Source of the DNA: Alteromonas gilva
Lineage (GTDB): Bacteria > Pseudomonadota > Gammaproteobacteria > Enterobacterales > Alteromonadaceae
Direction of reading: 5' to 3'
Assembly: GCF_028595265.1 (NCBI RefSeq)
Contig: NZ_JAQQXP010000001.1
Coordinates: forward strand, 1,550,001-1,614,000
DNA length: 64,000 nt
The number at the start of each line of letters is the position of its first letter. Position 1 is the stretch's first letter. The notes beneath the pieces were generated by a model. It had not been told where the DNA came from and made no database searches. It saw nothing but the letters and a program-made list of their open reading frames with translations. Shown piece after piece: positions 8,612 through 17,180 of this stretch. The position numbers and the translations under genes were made by a program.

Positions 8612-9702
8612 GTATTCCTTTTGTTGACCTCAAAGCACAGTATGCATCAATTAAGTCAGATATCGATCTGGCGATTGCTGGTGTAATAAATAATACCAGC
8701 TTTATAGGTGGCCCCATTGTTACTGAGTTTGAAGAGGCATTTGCTGACTATCTGGGTATTGACCACTGTGTTGGGTGCGCAAATGGTACTGATGCCATCG
8801 AGATAGCGTTGCAGGCTTTAGGAGTAGGCGCTGGCGATGAAGTGATAGTGCCAGCTAATAGCTGGATATCGACTGCTGAAGCTGTCAATGCCGTAGGCGC
8901 TGAGCCAGTATTTGTTGACTATCTGGAAAACGAATACACACTGGATCCAGCATTGACTGAATTGGCTATTACGAATAAAACCAAGGCCATCATTCCTGTT
9001 CACCTCTACGGCCTTCCAGCCCGGATGCCGGAACTCTTGAAAGTCGCACAAACGCATCAGTTAAAAATTGTAGAAGACTGCGCGCAAGCACACGGTGCCA
9101 GAATTGCGGATCAGAAAGTTGGAACCTTTGGTGATATTGCCACCTTTAGTTTTTATCCCGGTAAAAACCTCGGAGCCTATGGCGATGCAGGAGGCATTGT
9201 CACTAGTGATAGGTTGCTTGCACAAAGGTGCAGAATGATTGGCAACCATGGTCAGCTTTCTAAGCACGATCATAGGATTTTAGGTCGAAACAGTCGTTTG
9301 GACACGCTTCAAGCGGCCATCCTTAAAGCCAAACTTCCTTTCCTCGAGCAGTGGGTGCGGCAAAGAAATCAGGTAGCACAGTGGTATGGTCAATATTTGA
9401 ACAAAAGTGTCACTCGGCAAATTACCCCAGACGGATATAGGCACGTTTATCACTTGTATGTGATCAGAACGGCTAAAAGAGCGCACCTGATGAATGCATT
9501 GGATAAGTCGAATATAGGTTACAGTGTGCATTATCCTACGCCTTTGCCATTTATTGAGGCCTATGCTTACCAAAATAAAAGTGAGGAGGATTTTCCGGTG
9601 GCCTCTAAACTTGCTGATGAGATTATTTCCCTGCCTATATTCCCTGAGATGACAGAGAAACAAGTGCAGACAGTAGCTGAAATTGTGAATAAATTTAAAT
9701 AA
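8608..9702 (+). CDS. wbpE: DegT/DnrJ aminotransferase, WbpE-like
   Basis: 364 residues of the sugar aminotransferase family. It starts SIPFVDLKAQYASIK, binds PLP through K186 in FYPGKNLGAYGDAG, and has VEDCAQAHGA with the cofactor-contacting aspartate. This is the close-to-textbook WbpE/FdtB type, distinct in sequence from the LegC-type aminotransferase at 476. It would transfer an amino group from glutamate to C3 of the 3-keto nucleotide sugar made by the upstream oxidoreductase. The ATG overlaps the previous stop (ATGA at 8608-8611). An alternative reading is FdtB for a 3-amino-6-deoxyhexose, but the WbpB-like partner favours the uronate. Confidence 0.85.
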   Translation: MSIPFVDLKAQYASIKSDIDLAIAGVINNTSFIGGPIVTEFEEAFADYLGIDHCVGCANGTDAIEIALQALGVGAGDEVIVPANSWISTAEAVNAVGAEPVFVDYLENEYTLDPALTELAITNKTKAIIPVHLYGLPARMPELLKVAQTHQLKIVEDCAQAHGARIADQKVGTFGDIATFSFYPGKNLGAYGDAGGIVTSDRLLAQRCRMIGNHGQLSKHDHRILGRNSRLDTLQAAILKAKLPFLEQWVRQRNQVAQWYGQYLNKSVTRQITPDGYRHVYHLYVIRTAKRAHLMNALDKSNIGYSVHYPTPLPFIEAYAYQNKSEEDFPVASKLADEIISLPIFPEMTEKQVQTVAEIVNKFK

Positions 9703-9787
9703 TTAGCGAATATATACAGCACTCTTAAGCTTTCAAATACTGGGCCATGTATCACTATTTGTTTGGGTGAATAAAAAAGGCAAAAGA

Positions 9788-10786
9788 ATGGGGCAGAAGC
9801 AATTTATCTTCATTGGCGGAACAGGCCGGTCAGGAACCACAATCCTTTCACAACTTCTGAATACTGACAAAACTGTTCGTAGGTTGCTGGTCGAACTTCG
9901 TTTTCACGTTGACCCTAAAGGGTTATTTGATCTCTACCGTAATCTAACTGTCGATTGGGATATGTTCCGAGGTCATGATGCTGTTAAAAACTTCAGGTTC
10001 GTCTTCGATCAGCTTAACGGTTTCGGTAGCAAAGCATATGATGTCATTGATTTACAAAACTATAATAAGAAAGAGAACTTGTTGAAATCGGAAGAACAGT
10101 TTTTCAAGGCGTTAAAGGTTAAAAAGGAAAAGAGATTGTGGACCGGCAACTCTCCCTTAATAATCAGGAGCCTCAATAAGTTTTCAAACAAGAATAGCTT
10201 TGCCCGAAAAATCGATTTACAAAAAAAACTGGCCAGATTTTATCCTGATTTTTATGCCACTCAGCAAGTGAAAGAAGAAGTGTTTTTTGAAGCTGCTAAT
10301 CGGTTATTTTACGAAATATTTGATTTATGGTTTAAAGAGATTGATTACATCATTGAGCATACTCCTTATAACTTCATAAATTTTCCGTACTTACATAAGA
10401 TGTTTCCGGGTGCTACGCTCATTCACAGCTATAGACATCCCTTAGATGTGCTCAGTAGTTATAATAACCAGCAATGGGGAAGCAAGAGTTTAGAACAAAA
10501 TATGCACGAGTTGATTGGTCTGTACAATCGATGGTTTCTGGTTGACGAAGAGTTAGGGGACATTGTGTATAAGGTGAAAATGGAGGATCTGTTAACGGAC
10601 CCAAACGGAGTTCTTAACGGCTTAAAAGCACATATGGGAGCAGAGCATTTGAATTTTGATCACTCTATTTTCACAGAGAAGAACGCGAATGTTGGTCGAT
10701 ACAAAGGAATCCTATCACAGCTCCAAAGGATTGAAGGATTTAAAGAAATAGAAGCTATATCGCACAGACTGGGTTATCAGGTATAA
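9788..10786 (+). CDS. Sulfotransferase family protein
   Basis: 332 residues from the ATG at 9788; a GTG at 9767 is an alternative start. The PAPS 5'-phosphosulfate-binding loop GGTGRSGTT is at 10-18, right after a beta strand, and the 3'-phosphate motif appears as SYRHPLDVLSSYNN. Between them the protein is rich in lysine and aromatic residues. Members transfer sulfate from PAPS to hydroxyls or amines of carbohydrates. It follows the WbpB-D-E trio by 85 bp on the same strand, so sulfation of the surface or flagellin glycan is the natural guess. Cytoplasmic, no signal peptide seen. Confidence 0.75.
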   Translation: MGQKQFIFIGGTGRSGTTILSQLLNTDKTVRRLLVELRFHVDPKGLFDLYRNLTVDWDMFRGHDAVKNFRFVFDQLNGFGSKAYDVIDLQNYNKKENLLKSEEQFFKALKVKKEKRLWTGNSPLIIRSLNKFSNKNSFARKIDLQKKLARFYPDFYATQQVKEEVFFEAANRLFYEIFDLWFKEIDYIIEHTPYNFINFPYLHKMFPGATLIHSYRHPLDVLSSYNNQQWGSKSLEQNMHELIGLYNRWFLVDEELGDIVYKVKMEDLLTDPNGVLNGLKAHMGAEHLNFDHSIFTEKNANVGRYKGILSQLQRIEGFKEIEAISHRLGYQV

Positions 10787-10935
10787 CTAAACGGCAACAG
10801 ATAAAAGCTTTTCAACACGCAATAAGTTGTCTCTAACTCTTGTAAAGCGCTACCAGTAACGGTTCAGACCTGCGCTGACATTTTATGTTTTTCTATGCCA
10901 GCATCAGGTTCGGGTTGAGTAGTATTGGATAATAA

Positions 10936-11391
10936 TTACAGCTTATTCAACAAATCATTTAGATGCGAGGCTACGTTTCTTACTTCACGCAGTTTCTCGT
11001 CATTAATCTCTTTAATAACCGTTTTTAATTCGGTGGTGGAGACGTCCTGAGTGCGGGGTAAGTAGAGCACTTTAACAATGTCCTGTAAGTCGTCGAATTT
11101 GCCTGCCCAGTCGTCGCCCATAGCAAAAATGTCAGCCTTTTCCCGCAGTAAATCCTGGCGTTTTTGCTCCCAGGTATTTTCCTGAAACACGTCGTCTACG
11201 TATCGGCAGGAAAGCAGTATCTCGCGTCTGTCAGCGTAAGGAATAATCACCTGTTTACCTTTCACCGCATTAAATTCATCGGATGACAAGCCAATGACTA
11301 AGCGATCGCCCAGTGATTTTAGTCGTTTCAACAACCTGACATGGCCAATGTGAAAAAGATCAAATGTTCCGTAAGTTACTACTGTTGTCAT
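10936..11391 (-). CDS. TagD-like glycerol-3-phosphate cytidylyltransferase family protein
   Basis: 151 residues of the nucleotidyltransferase superfamily with the GTFDLFHIGH signature at 8-17 (H14 and H17 form HxGH) and the second motif RTQDVSTTELK. TagD-type enzymes make CDP-glycerol from CTP and glycerol-3-phosphate; related enzymes make CDP- or ADP-activated alditols and heptoses. The length fits TagD with a short C-terminal extension. It stands alone on the minus strand, divergent from flagellin, convergent with the sulfotransferase. It may provide an activated glycerol-type substituent for the glycan island, but the substrate is not proven by sequence. Confidence 0.78.
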   Translation of the reverse strand: MTTVVTYGTFDLFHIGHVRLLKRLKSLGDRLVIGLSSDEFNAVKGKQVIIPYADRREILLSCRYVDDVFQENTWEQKRQDLLREKADIFAMGDDWAGKFDDLQDIVKVLYLPRTQDVSTTELKTVIKEINDEKLREVRNVASHLNDLLNKL

Positions 11392-11506
11392 GTATAAGTC
11401 TCAAAATATAACGGTTTCAGCGGCTTAAGCAGCGCGAACTAGCTTCACAGTTGCTAACAGCCAGCTTGATGTGAACATCCCAAATTGCCGTCAGTATATA
11501 ATAGTT

Positions 11507-11547
11507 TTGACAAAATGTTTGATGGGCTTTTTAGGCTGTTTTGTCAA
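11507..11547. repeat. 9-bp inverted repeat upstream of flagellin (outer)
   Basis: TTGACAAAA at 11507-11515 and its exact complement TTTTGTCAA at 11539-11547, separated by 23 bp, in the divergent region between tagD-like and flagellin genes. It could be an operator or overlap a -35 box (TTGACA), but no protein is assigned. Confidence 0.5.
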
Positions 11548-11567
11548 CCGGGCAAATCACTCATGCA

Positions 11568-11600
11568 CAAACTATATTAATTATACAAAGGTATAGTTTG
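11568..11600. repeat. 9-bp inverted repeat upstream of flagellin (inner)
   Basis: CAAACTATA at 11568-11576 and TATAGTTTG at 11592-11600 form a perfect 9-bp inverted repeat with a 15-bp spacer, 85 bp before the flagellin ATG. The arm spacing (24 bp centre to centre) suits a dimeric regulator or two half-sites. No standard sigma-28 promoter is visible nearby. Confidence 0.5.
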
Positions 11601-11684
11601 GTATACAGTCAAACGCCGTTTATCAGGGCGCCATAGGTTGGCGAATGTTTGTACAAATGCTACTATATTGGTGAGGTGAAAGGT

Positions 11685-12485
11685 ATGATCAATTTTAATT
11701 CAGACAAGCCAATGTCGCTGCTGGAACAAGTGCAGGAGCGGCAAAACAAGTTGTCAGAGCAACTTGCGTCGGGCAAGCGTATTAATAGTGCTGCCGATGG
11801 GGCTGCTGCACAGCAGATTATCGACCGACTAACGTCGGAAGTCGAAGGCGGTCGTCAGGCTGTTAACAATGCTTACGATGGCATCTCGCTGGCTCAGGTT
11901 GCTGAGAGCGGGCTTGAGGGCATTAATAACGATGTGAGCCGGATCCGTGAATTGAGTTTACAGGCTGGCAACGGAATATTAAACGATGCTGACCGCCAGG
12001 CAATTCAATCGGAAATAAGCCAGCTACAAGAGAATATTTCTCAAACCATCGAACAAACAGAGTTTGCCGGTAAACCATTACTGTCGCAAGACGGCTCAAT
12101 TGATTTTCTGGTAGGCAGTAATGCAGGTCAGAACATCAGCGTTAATACCAATGATATTGGTAGTCGGCTGTCCGATGTGTTAGGGATCGACATTACCTCG
12201 CAGTCTGTCGAAGAAGCGCTTGCTGCCGCTGACAGCGCCATCGAAACTGTTGGCAGTGCGCGTGGTGACCTGGGCGCTATTCAAAGCCAGTTTGATTCAA
12301 CTGCCAGAAACTTAACAGAAACCAATGTTAACCAGGCCGCGGCAAGAAGCCGTATTCAGGATACCGACTACGCTCAGGCGGCTTCACAGCAGGCCGTTAA
12401 TGATGTGTCAAATCAGGCGGCGCTCACTGTACAGGCTCAGTCTAATCAACAGCAAGGGCAGGTACTGTCGCTGCTCAACGGCTAA
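11685..12485 (+). CDS. Short, atypical flagellin
   Basis: 266 residues from the ATG at 11685, with GAGGTGAAAGG upstream; an in-frame TTG/GTG region further up is not needed. The D1 signature is clear: LSEQLASGKRINSAADGAAAQ, AYDGISLAQVAESGLEGINND and TEFAGKPLLSQ. The C-terminus has the flagellin pattern ARSRIQDTDYAQAASQ and ends VLSLLNG. It lacks the usual N-terminal D0 start (MAxxVNTNxxSLxAQ) and any D2/D3 insert, so it is a minimal filament protein. It would polymerize outside the cell via the flagellar export gate. Serines and threonines are frequent, so it may carry the glycan made upstream. It could be a minor or alternative filament protein with main flagellins elsewhere. Confidence 0.85.
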   Translation: MINFNSDKPMSLLEQVQERQNKLSEQLASGKRINSAADGAAAQQIIDRLTSEVEGGRQAVNNAYDGISLAQVAESGLEGINNDVSRIRELSLQAGNGILNDADRQAIQSEISQLQENISQTIEQTEFAGKPLLSQDGSIDFLVGSNAGQNISVNTNDIGSRLSDVLGIDITSQSVEEALAAADSAIETVGSARGDLGAIQSQFDSTARNLTETNVNQAAARSRIQDTDYAQAASQQAVNDVSNQAALTVQAQSNQQQGQVLSLLNG

Positions 12486-12503
12486 TTCGTACGAAATTAA
12501 TAC

Positions 12504-12528
12504 AAAGGCAGGTTTACCTGCCTTTTTT
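12504..12528 (+). terminator. Rho-independent terminator after flagellin
   Basis: AAAGGCAGGT, a TT loop, ACCTGCCTTT and a run of T to 12528, starting 18 bp after the flagellin stop. The 10-bp stem with U tract is a strong intrinsic terminator, so flagellin is a single-gene transcript. Confidence 0.9.
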
Positions 12529-12881
12529 ATTGGCAAAATTCCGTTTTTTCATTGCGATTCACATTGTTACGACTACAATTGCCGAAGCATACTGAAGTCA
12601 CATTCAACACTTATGGTGATGTGCAAAGTAAAGGTTAAAGTCAGTAAAGCCGGAGCCAGACAGGCAGCGTGCTGTGACATCTGCATCTGTGGCCTTGCTC
12701 ATTACGCAATATCATCTGGCTTTAATAGCAGAGATTGAATTGCCGGGATAAATGATTTATTACTAACTAAACCAAAAGTCTATTCTGCTAAAAAAATTGT
12801 GTCCGAATTTTGACACTCGCACACAAAATTGTGTGGTTTGGTATAAACTAATAAGAATAACAATAGCGTTTCGGGGAATGA
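12529..12881. promoter_or_regulatory. flrA upstream region with palindrome at 12820-12835
   Basis: No gene is supported between the flagellin terminator and flrA. The region contains CACACAA at 12820-12826 and TTGTGTG at 12829-12835, a near-perfect palindrome around AA. A further TTGTGT half-site lies at 12797-12802. A TATAAACT box at 12842-12849 may be the -10 element. As flrA is the master regulator, the palindrome is a candidate operator; its binding protein is unknown. Confidence 0.5.
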
Positions 12882-14333
12882 ATGAAGGATATATTGCTTG
12901 TTAGCGATAACAACGCATTGCAGCAAAACTTACACACTATCCTGACTTTTTTAGGGGAGCCGTGTGTATCACTGTCCATTACAGAAGCCAAAACGGTATT
13001 GGAAAGTAAAATTCCTTCGGCAGTGATCATCGACGTTGCGGCGGGCGATAGCGCGCTGGCACTGATTAGCATGTATCCTACGCACCCTTTTGTTGCGTTA
13101 AATATGCCGGATCCCGGCGTTTTATCGGTTGGTAATCTGGTAGGGCATATCAGTTTACCCATTACCTACCCATCGCTTACCCAGTCTATTCATCGCTGTC
13201 AGGAGTATATCCGCAGTCACCCTATACGAAATGGAACGGTGCCTACCAAGACGCGCCTTTTTCGGAGTCTGGTGGGTAAAAGTGAACAGATTCAGGGGGT
13301 TCGCCGGCTGGTGGAACAGGTTGCCCCAACTGATGCGACGGTACTTATTCTTGGCGAATCCGGCACTGGTAAAGAAGTGGTCGCTCGTAATGTTCACTTT
13401 TTATCTGAGCGCAAAGATGGCCCGTTTATCCCGGTTAATTGCGGTGCAATACCCGGCGAATTGTTAGAAAGCGAGTTATTCGGTCACGAGAAAGGCGCTT
13501 TTACCGGCGCGATCAGTGCGCGCAAGGGACGCTTCGAGCTGGCTGAAAACGGTACCTTGTTTTTAGATGAAATAGGCGACATGCCATTGCAAATGCAGGT
13601 TAAACTGCTGCGCGTGTTACAAGAGCGTATTTTTGAACGGGTGGGTGGTAATCGCCCAATCAAATGCAATGTCCGCATTATTGCGGCTACCCACAGAGAT
13701 CTCGATAAGCTAATTGCAGAAGATAAGTTTCGTGAAGATCTCTATTATCGCCTCAATGTGTTTCCAATCGACAGTCCGGCGTTGCGTGAGCGCAGAGAAG
13801 ACATACCACTGCTGTTACAGGAATTAATTAGCCGCATTCAGGGCGATGGTGTTTCGCCGGTTAAATTTACCGAGCGGGCTATCCAGTCGTTAATGGAACA
13901 CAACTGGTCAGGCAATGTCAGGGAGTTGTCAAATCTGGTTGAGCGTTTGATGATCTTGTTTCCTGGTCAGATTGTCGATGTTCAGGATCTGCCAGAAAAG
14001 TACCAGTACGGCGACATGGAAACATTTCAGCCCGACTACCCTGAAGAGGTCCTTGAGCGCGATGCCTTCAATGAACTTTTTGCTGAAGCGGCGTCGCATG
14101 ACACCACAGACAGTGAGGGCGGCGATGGCTTCCCAGTTGATGCTACGCTTAACGGTTTCTTGCCCGACGAAGGGGTTAATTTAAAAGAGTACCTTTCTGA
14201 GCTGGAAATAAATCTTATACAGCAAGCCCTCGAACAGCAGGACTGGGTTGTAGCGCGAGCTGCCGACAGGCTTGGCATGCGCCGCACCACGCTGGTGGAG
14301 AAAATGCGCAAATACAACATTCAGCGAGACTGA
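12882..14333 (+). CDS. flrA: Flagellar master regulator, sigma-54 activator FlrA/FleQ
   Basis: 483 residues. An N-terminal receiver-like domain (about 1-110) lacks the normal acidic phosphorylation pocket. The AAA+ domain carries Walker A GESGTGKE at 158-165 and the sigma-54 contact loop GAFTGA at 205-210. A C-terminal Fis-type helix-turn-helix (VVARAADRLGMRRTTLVEKM) completes the protein. It activates class II flagellar promoters with RpoN, and in the FleQ branch it responds to c-di-GMP and is restrained by FlhG. The ATG at 12882 follows GGGG; the ATG at 12878 is closed by an early stop. It is followed by 185 bp containing the sigma-54 promoter of flrB, one of its expected targets. Confidence 0.95.
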   Translation: MKDILLVSDNNALQQNLHTILTFLGEPCVSLSITEAKTVLESKIPSAVIIDVAAGDSALALISMYPTHPFVALNMPDPGVLSVGNLVGHISLPITYPSLTQSIHRCQEYIRSHPIRNGTVPTKTRLFRSLVGKSEQIQGVRRLVEQVAPTDATVLILGESGTGKEVVARNVHFLSERKDGPFIPVNCGAIPGELLESELFGHEKGAFTGAISARKGRFELAENGTLFLDEIGDMPLQMQVKLLRVLQERIFERVGGNRPIKCNVRIIAATHRDLDKLIAEDKFREDLYYRLNVFPIDSPALRERREDIPLLLQELISRIQGDGVSPVKFTERAIQSLMEHNWSGNVRELSNLVERLMILFPGQIVDVQDLPEKYQYGDMETFQPDYPEEVLERDAFNELFAEAASHDTTDSEGGDGFPVDATLNGFLPDEGVNLKEYLSELEINLIQQALEQQDWVVARAADRLGMRRTTLVEKMRKYNIQRD

Positions 14334-14456
14334 TACCAGCTTATTGGTTATTTAATGCTGTCCCAAAGCTTTCTCCGAGGCACCGGTTTGTCATTTAATT
14401 GACAGGTGCTTATTTACTACCTTATCGTAAATATTTGAAAACAAACAAATAATTAC

Positions 14457-14472
14457 TGGCACGACTCATGCT
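14457..14472 (+). promoter_or_regulatory. Sigma-54 promoter of flrBC
   Basis: TGGCAC, five bases (GACTC), then ATGCT: a -24/-12 element with the invariant GG and GC at the right spacing, 47 bp before the flrB ATG. FlrA is the expected activator. Confidence 0.85.
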
Positions 14473-14518
14473 AGTTCCTTTGTAGTCCACATTGTGTCTG
14501 CAAATTGACGAGGAACGT

Positions 14519-15673
14519 ATGGCATTAAAAAGTAGTTCTGCCACTACCATAGAGGCTGTACCGGTAAATACGGTAAAGCCGCATCAGCCGTTAACCGACT
14601 TATCACTGGTGCGTGAGTCTGCAAAAACGCAACAGCAAGAACTTGATTCTCTTCGCCAACAGGCGTCGCGTTTAACCCATTTGCTGCAGGTGATGCCTGC
14701 AGGCGTGATTGTTCTTGATGGCAAAGGTTACGTTCGGCAGGCAAACGAGCAGGCAACGTTGCTGTTAGGCGAACCCTTGGAAGGTGAGCTATGGCGAACT
14801 ATCATTGCCCGTTCATTTAATCCCCGAGCCGATGATGGGCACGAAGTCTCTTTGTTTGATGGGCGCAGAGTGAAACTGTCTATTACGCCACTCGTCAACG
14901 AGCCCGGCCAGCTTATTGTACTGACCGATCTTACTGAAACCCGGCAGTTGCAAGCCCGGTTGAGTCATCTGCAGCGTTTGTCGTCATTAGGCAGAATGGT
15001 CGCTTCGCTGGCGCATCAAATTCGCACTCCTTTGTCAGCTGCCATGCTGTACGCGGCAAACTTAACGCGCAAGAACCTGCAGGCCGATGCAGGTGTGCAG
15101 TTTGCCGGCAAGCTACAAGACCGCTTAAAAGAGCTGGAAAGCCAGGTAAACGATATGTTGTTGTTTGCCAAAAGTGGTGAGCAACAGGTCGTCAATGACA
15201 TTTCTGTTGGCGACTTATATAACGCCATTGCCAGTACCGCACAAACAATTACGCAGGGTAAAGAACAAACCGTCAATTTTGACGGTGAACATACGTCAGC
15301 CGTTATCACCGGCAATCTCACTGCGTTGCAGGGGGCGTTGCTTAATTTAATTCAAAATGCCAGTCAGATAAGTCCCAAAGGCAGCACAGTGTGTGTGCAA
15401 TTTAGTGTGCAGGACACATGGCTGAATATTCAGGTTACCGATGCTGGTCCTGGCGTGCCCGACAAGCTCCGGCATAAAATTTTTGAACCGTTTTTTACCA
15501 CCAAAACTCACGGCACTGGCTTGGGCCTTGCTGTTGTTAAGTCTGTTGTAAAGGCCCATCAGGGGCAGATCACGGTAGACAGCGCGGCCGAAAAAGGCGC
15601 GTGCTTTTCAATATTATTACCCCGCGCATTAGCCACTGAAACGGCATCTGCAGCGGTCAGTCGAGAGGAATAA
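14519..15673 (+). CDS. flrB: Flagellar sensor histidine kinase FlrB/FleS
   Basis: 384 residues, soluble, from the ATG at 14519 with GAGGAAC upstream; a GTG at 14492 is an alternative. It has a short coiled segment (about 35-55), a PAS domain (VMPAGVIVLDGKGYVRQANEQATLLLG), a HisKA helix with H166 in ASLAHQIRTPLSAA, and a HATPase domain with N box LIQNASQIS, G1 DAGPGVPD and G2 HGTGLGLAVV. It phosphorylates FlrC, turning on class III genes after basal body assembly. It lies 3 bp before flrC, in an operon behind a sigma-54 promoter. Confidence 0.93.
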   Translation: MALKSSSATTIEAVPVNTVKPHQPLTDLSLVRESAKTQQQELDSLRQQASRLTHLLQVMPAGVIVLDGKGYVRQANEQATLLLGEPLEGELWRTIIARSFNPRADDGHEVSLFDGRRVKLSITPLVNEPGQLIVLTDLTETRQLQARLSHLQRLSSLGRMVASLAHQIRTPLSAAMLYAANLTRKNLQADAGVQFAGKLQDRLKELESQVNDMLLFAKSGEQQVVNDISVGDLYNAIASTAQTITQGKEQTVNFDGEHTSAVITGNLTALQGALLNLIQNASQISPKGSTVCVQFSVQDTWLNIQVTDAGPGVPDKLRHKIFEPFFTTKTHGTGLGLAVVKSVVKAHQGQITVDSAAEKGACFSILLPRALATETASAAVSREE

Positions 15674-15676
15674 CAC

Positions 15677-17023
15677 ATGCCAAAAACAACTGTACTCATC
15701 GTTGAAGACGATGCAGGTTTGCGCGAGGCGCTGGTCGATACGCTTTTGCTGGCTGACTATCAGGTCGTCGCAGCCGACAGCGCAGAACAGGCTATTATGA
15801 TGTTGTCCCGGCAATCCGTTGATATTGTGGTCAGCGATATTCAAATGGGCGAAATGAATGGCCTGGCCTTGCTTAAAGCCATCAAGAGTAAAGATGCGAA
15901 CTTGCCGGTATTGCTGATGACCGCCTATGCCACCGTGGATGATGCGGTCAGTGCAATGCGGGATGGCGCCACCGATTACCTGTCGAAGCCCTTTGCGCCA
16001 GAAGTGTTGCTTAATTTGGTTGGGCGCTATGCACCAGCGCAAAAAGTGGAATCGCGTCAGCCAATCGTAGGCGACGCCAGAAGCCAGGAGTTATTGCAAC
16101 TGGCCAAAAAGGTAGCGCGTTCAGAAGCCACCGTCATGGTACTGGGCCCTAGTGGTTCGGGTAAAGAGGTGTTATCACGCTATATTCACGATAACTCCCC
16201 GCGCAGTCAGCAAACATTTGTGGCAATTAACTGTGCGGCAATTCCAGAAAACATGCTCGAAGCCACGTTATTCGGTTACGAAAAAGGCGCCTTTACCGGT
16301 GCAGTGCAAGCGTGCCCGGGTAAGTTTGAACAAGCCCAGGGAGGCACGCTGCTGCTTGATGAAATCACCGAAATGGACCTTGCACTGCAAGCGAAGTTAT
16401 TGCGCGTGTTACAGGAAAAAGAAGTCGAACGTTTAGGGGCACGCAAAACTATTGAGCTGGACGTGCGGGTGATTGCAACCAGCAACCGCGATCTGAAAGA
16501 AGCGGTGGCCAGGGGCGAATTTCGCGAAGATTTGTATTATCGGTTAAATGTATTTCCAATCAGCTGGTTGCCGCTGGCGCAGCGCCCCGGTGACATTATT
16601 CCGCTGGCGGAACATCTGCTTAACCGACATGCAGCCCAGCAAGGGCTTGGCAGCTATAAATTAAGTGCCTCGGCGCGTAACAAGTTATTGCAACATAGCT
16701 GGCCGGGTAATGTGCGCGAGCTCGAAAACGTGTGTCAGCGGGCGTTAATACTTTGCGATGCTGATACCATCGACGCCAGCGATCTGATGGTTGAGCCAAT
16801 GACCGGTCAGCCGGTTGCTCCGGTGAGTGACGCCGAAATTGATGAAGACGACAGTAAACTCGGCTCTGAATTACGTCATCAGGAGCATCAAATCATTCTC
16901 GATACCATGGTCAACTGCAACGGCAAGCGCAAAGCTGTCGCGGAGAAGCTCGGCATTAGTCCGCGCACGCTTCGCTATAAGCTGGCGCGGATGCGAGAGC
17001 AGGGCATCGAAGTGCCGGCCTGA
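15677..17023 (+). CDS. flrC: Flagellar response regulator FlrC/FleR (NtrC family)
   Basis: 448 residues. Receiver domain 1-115 has phospho-acceptor D54 in VVSDIQMG and KPF near 110. The AAA+ domain has Walker A GPSGSGKE at 157-164 and GAFTGA at 204-209, and a Fis-like helix-turn-helix lies at the end (GKRKAVAEKLGISPRTLRYKL). It drives sigma-54 class III flagellar promoters once phosphorylated by FlrB. A strong terminator 20 bp downstream ends the flrBC transcript, and a new sigma-54 promoter precedes fliE. Confidence 0.95.
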   Translation: MPKTTVLIVEDDAGLREALVDTLLLADYQVVAADSAEQAIMMLSRQSVDIVVSDIQMGEMNGLALLKAIKSKDANLPVLLMTAYATVDDAVSAMRDGATDYLSKPFAPEVLLNLVGRYAPAQKVESRQPIVGDARSQELLQLAKKVARSEATVMVLGPSGSGKEVLSRYIHDNSPRSQQTFVAINCAAIPENMLEATLFGYEKGAFTGAVQACPGKFEQAQGGTLLLDEITEMDLALQAKLLRVLQEKEVERLGARKTIELDVRVIATSNRDLKEAVARGEFREDLYYRLNVFPISWLPLAQRPGDIIPLAEHLLNRHAAQQGLGSYKLSASARNKLLQHSWPGNVRELENVCQRALILCDADTIDASDLMVEPMTGQPVAPVSDAEIDEDDSKLGSELRHQEHQIILDTMVNCNGKRKAVAEKLGISPRTLRYKLARMREQGIEVPA

Positions 17024-17042
17024 TAAGTGTTTTTTAATCAAT

Positions 17043-17068
17043 AAAGGGTGCGTCAAAGCACCCTTTTT
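17043..17068 (+). terminator. Rho-independent terminator after flrC
   Basis: AAAGGGTGC, loop GTCAAA, GCACCCTTT and further T residues, 20 bp after the flrC stop: a 9-bp stem with U tract. Confidence 0.9.
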
Positions 17069-17180
17069 GCTGTCCGGGCCTCTGGCCTGTCAATTCCGCG
17101 TCGCCGTTCCGCTTTGTTGTATTGCCGTCATTTAATTGGCAATTTTCTGTAACTCATTGATTTTTATTGCTTGTTAAAGT

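Noticed and set aside
11592..11622. Possible sigma-28 promoter of flagellin (TATAGTTT followed by GCCGTTTA).
   Set aside because: The gap between the halves is four bases too long compared with the TAAAGTTT-N11-GCCGATAA pattern, and both halves deviate.
12325..12738. 137-residue frame over the end of flagellin and beyond.
   Set aside because: It reads through the flagellin in another frame and through its terminator hairpin; an arginine-rich shadow.
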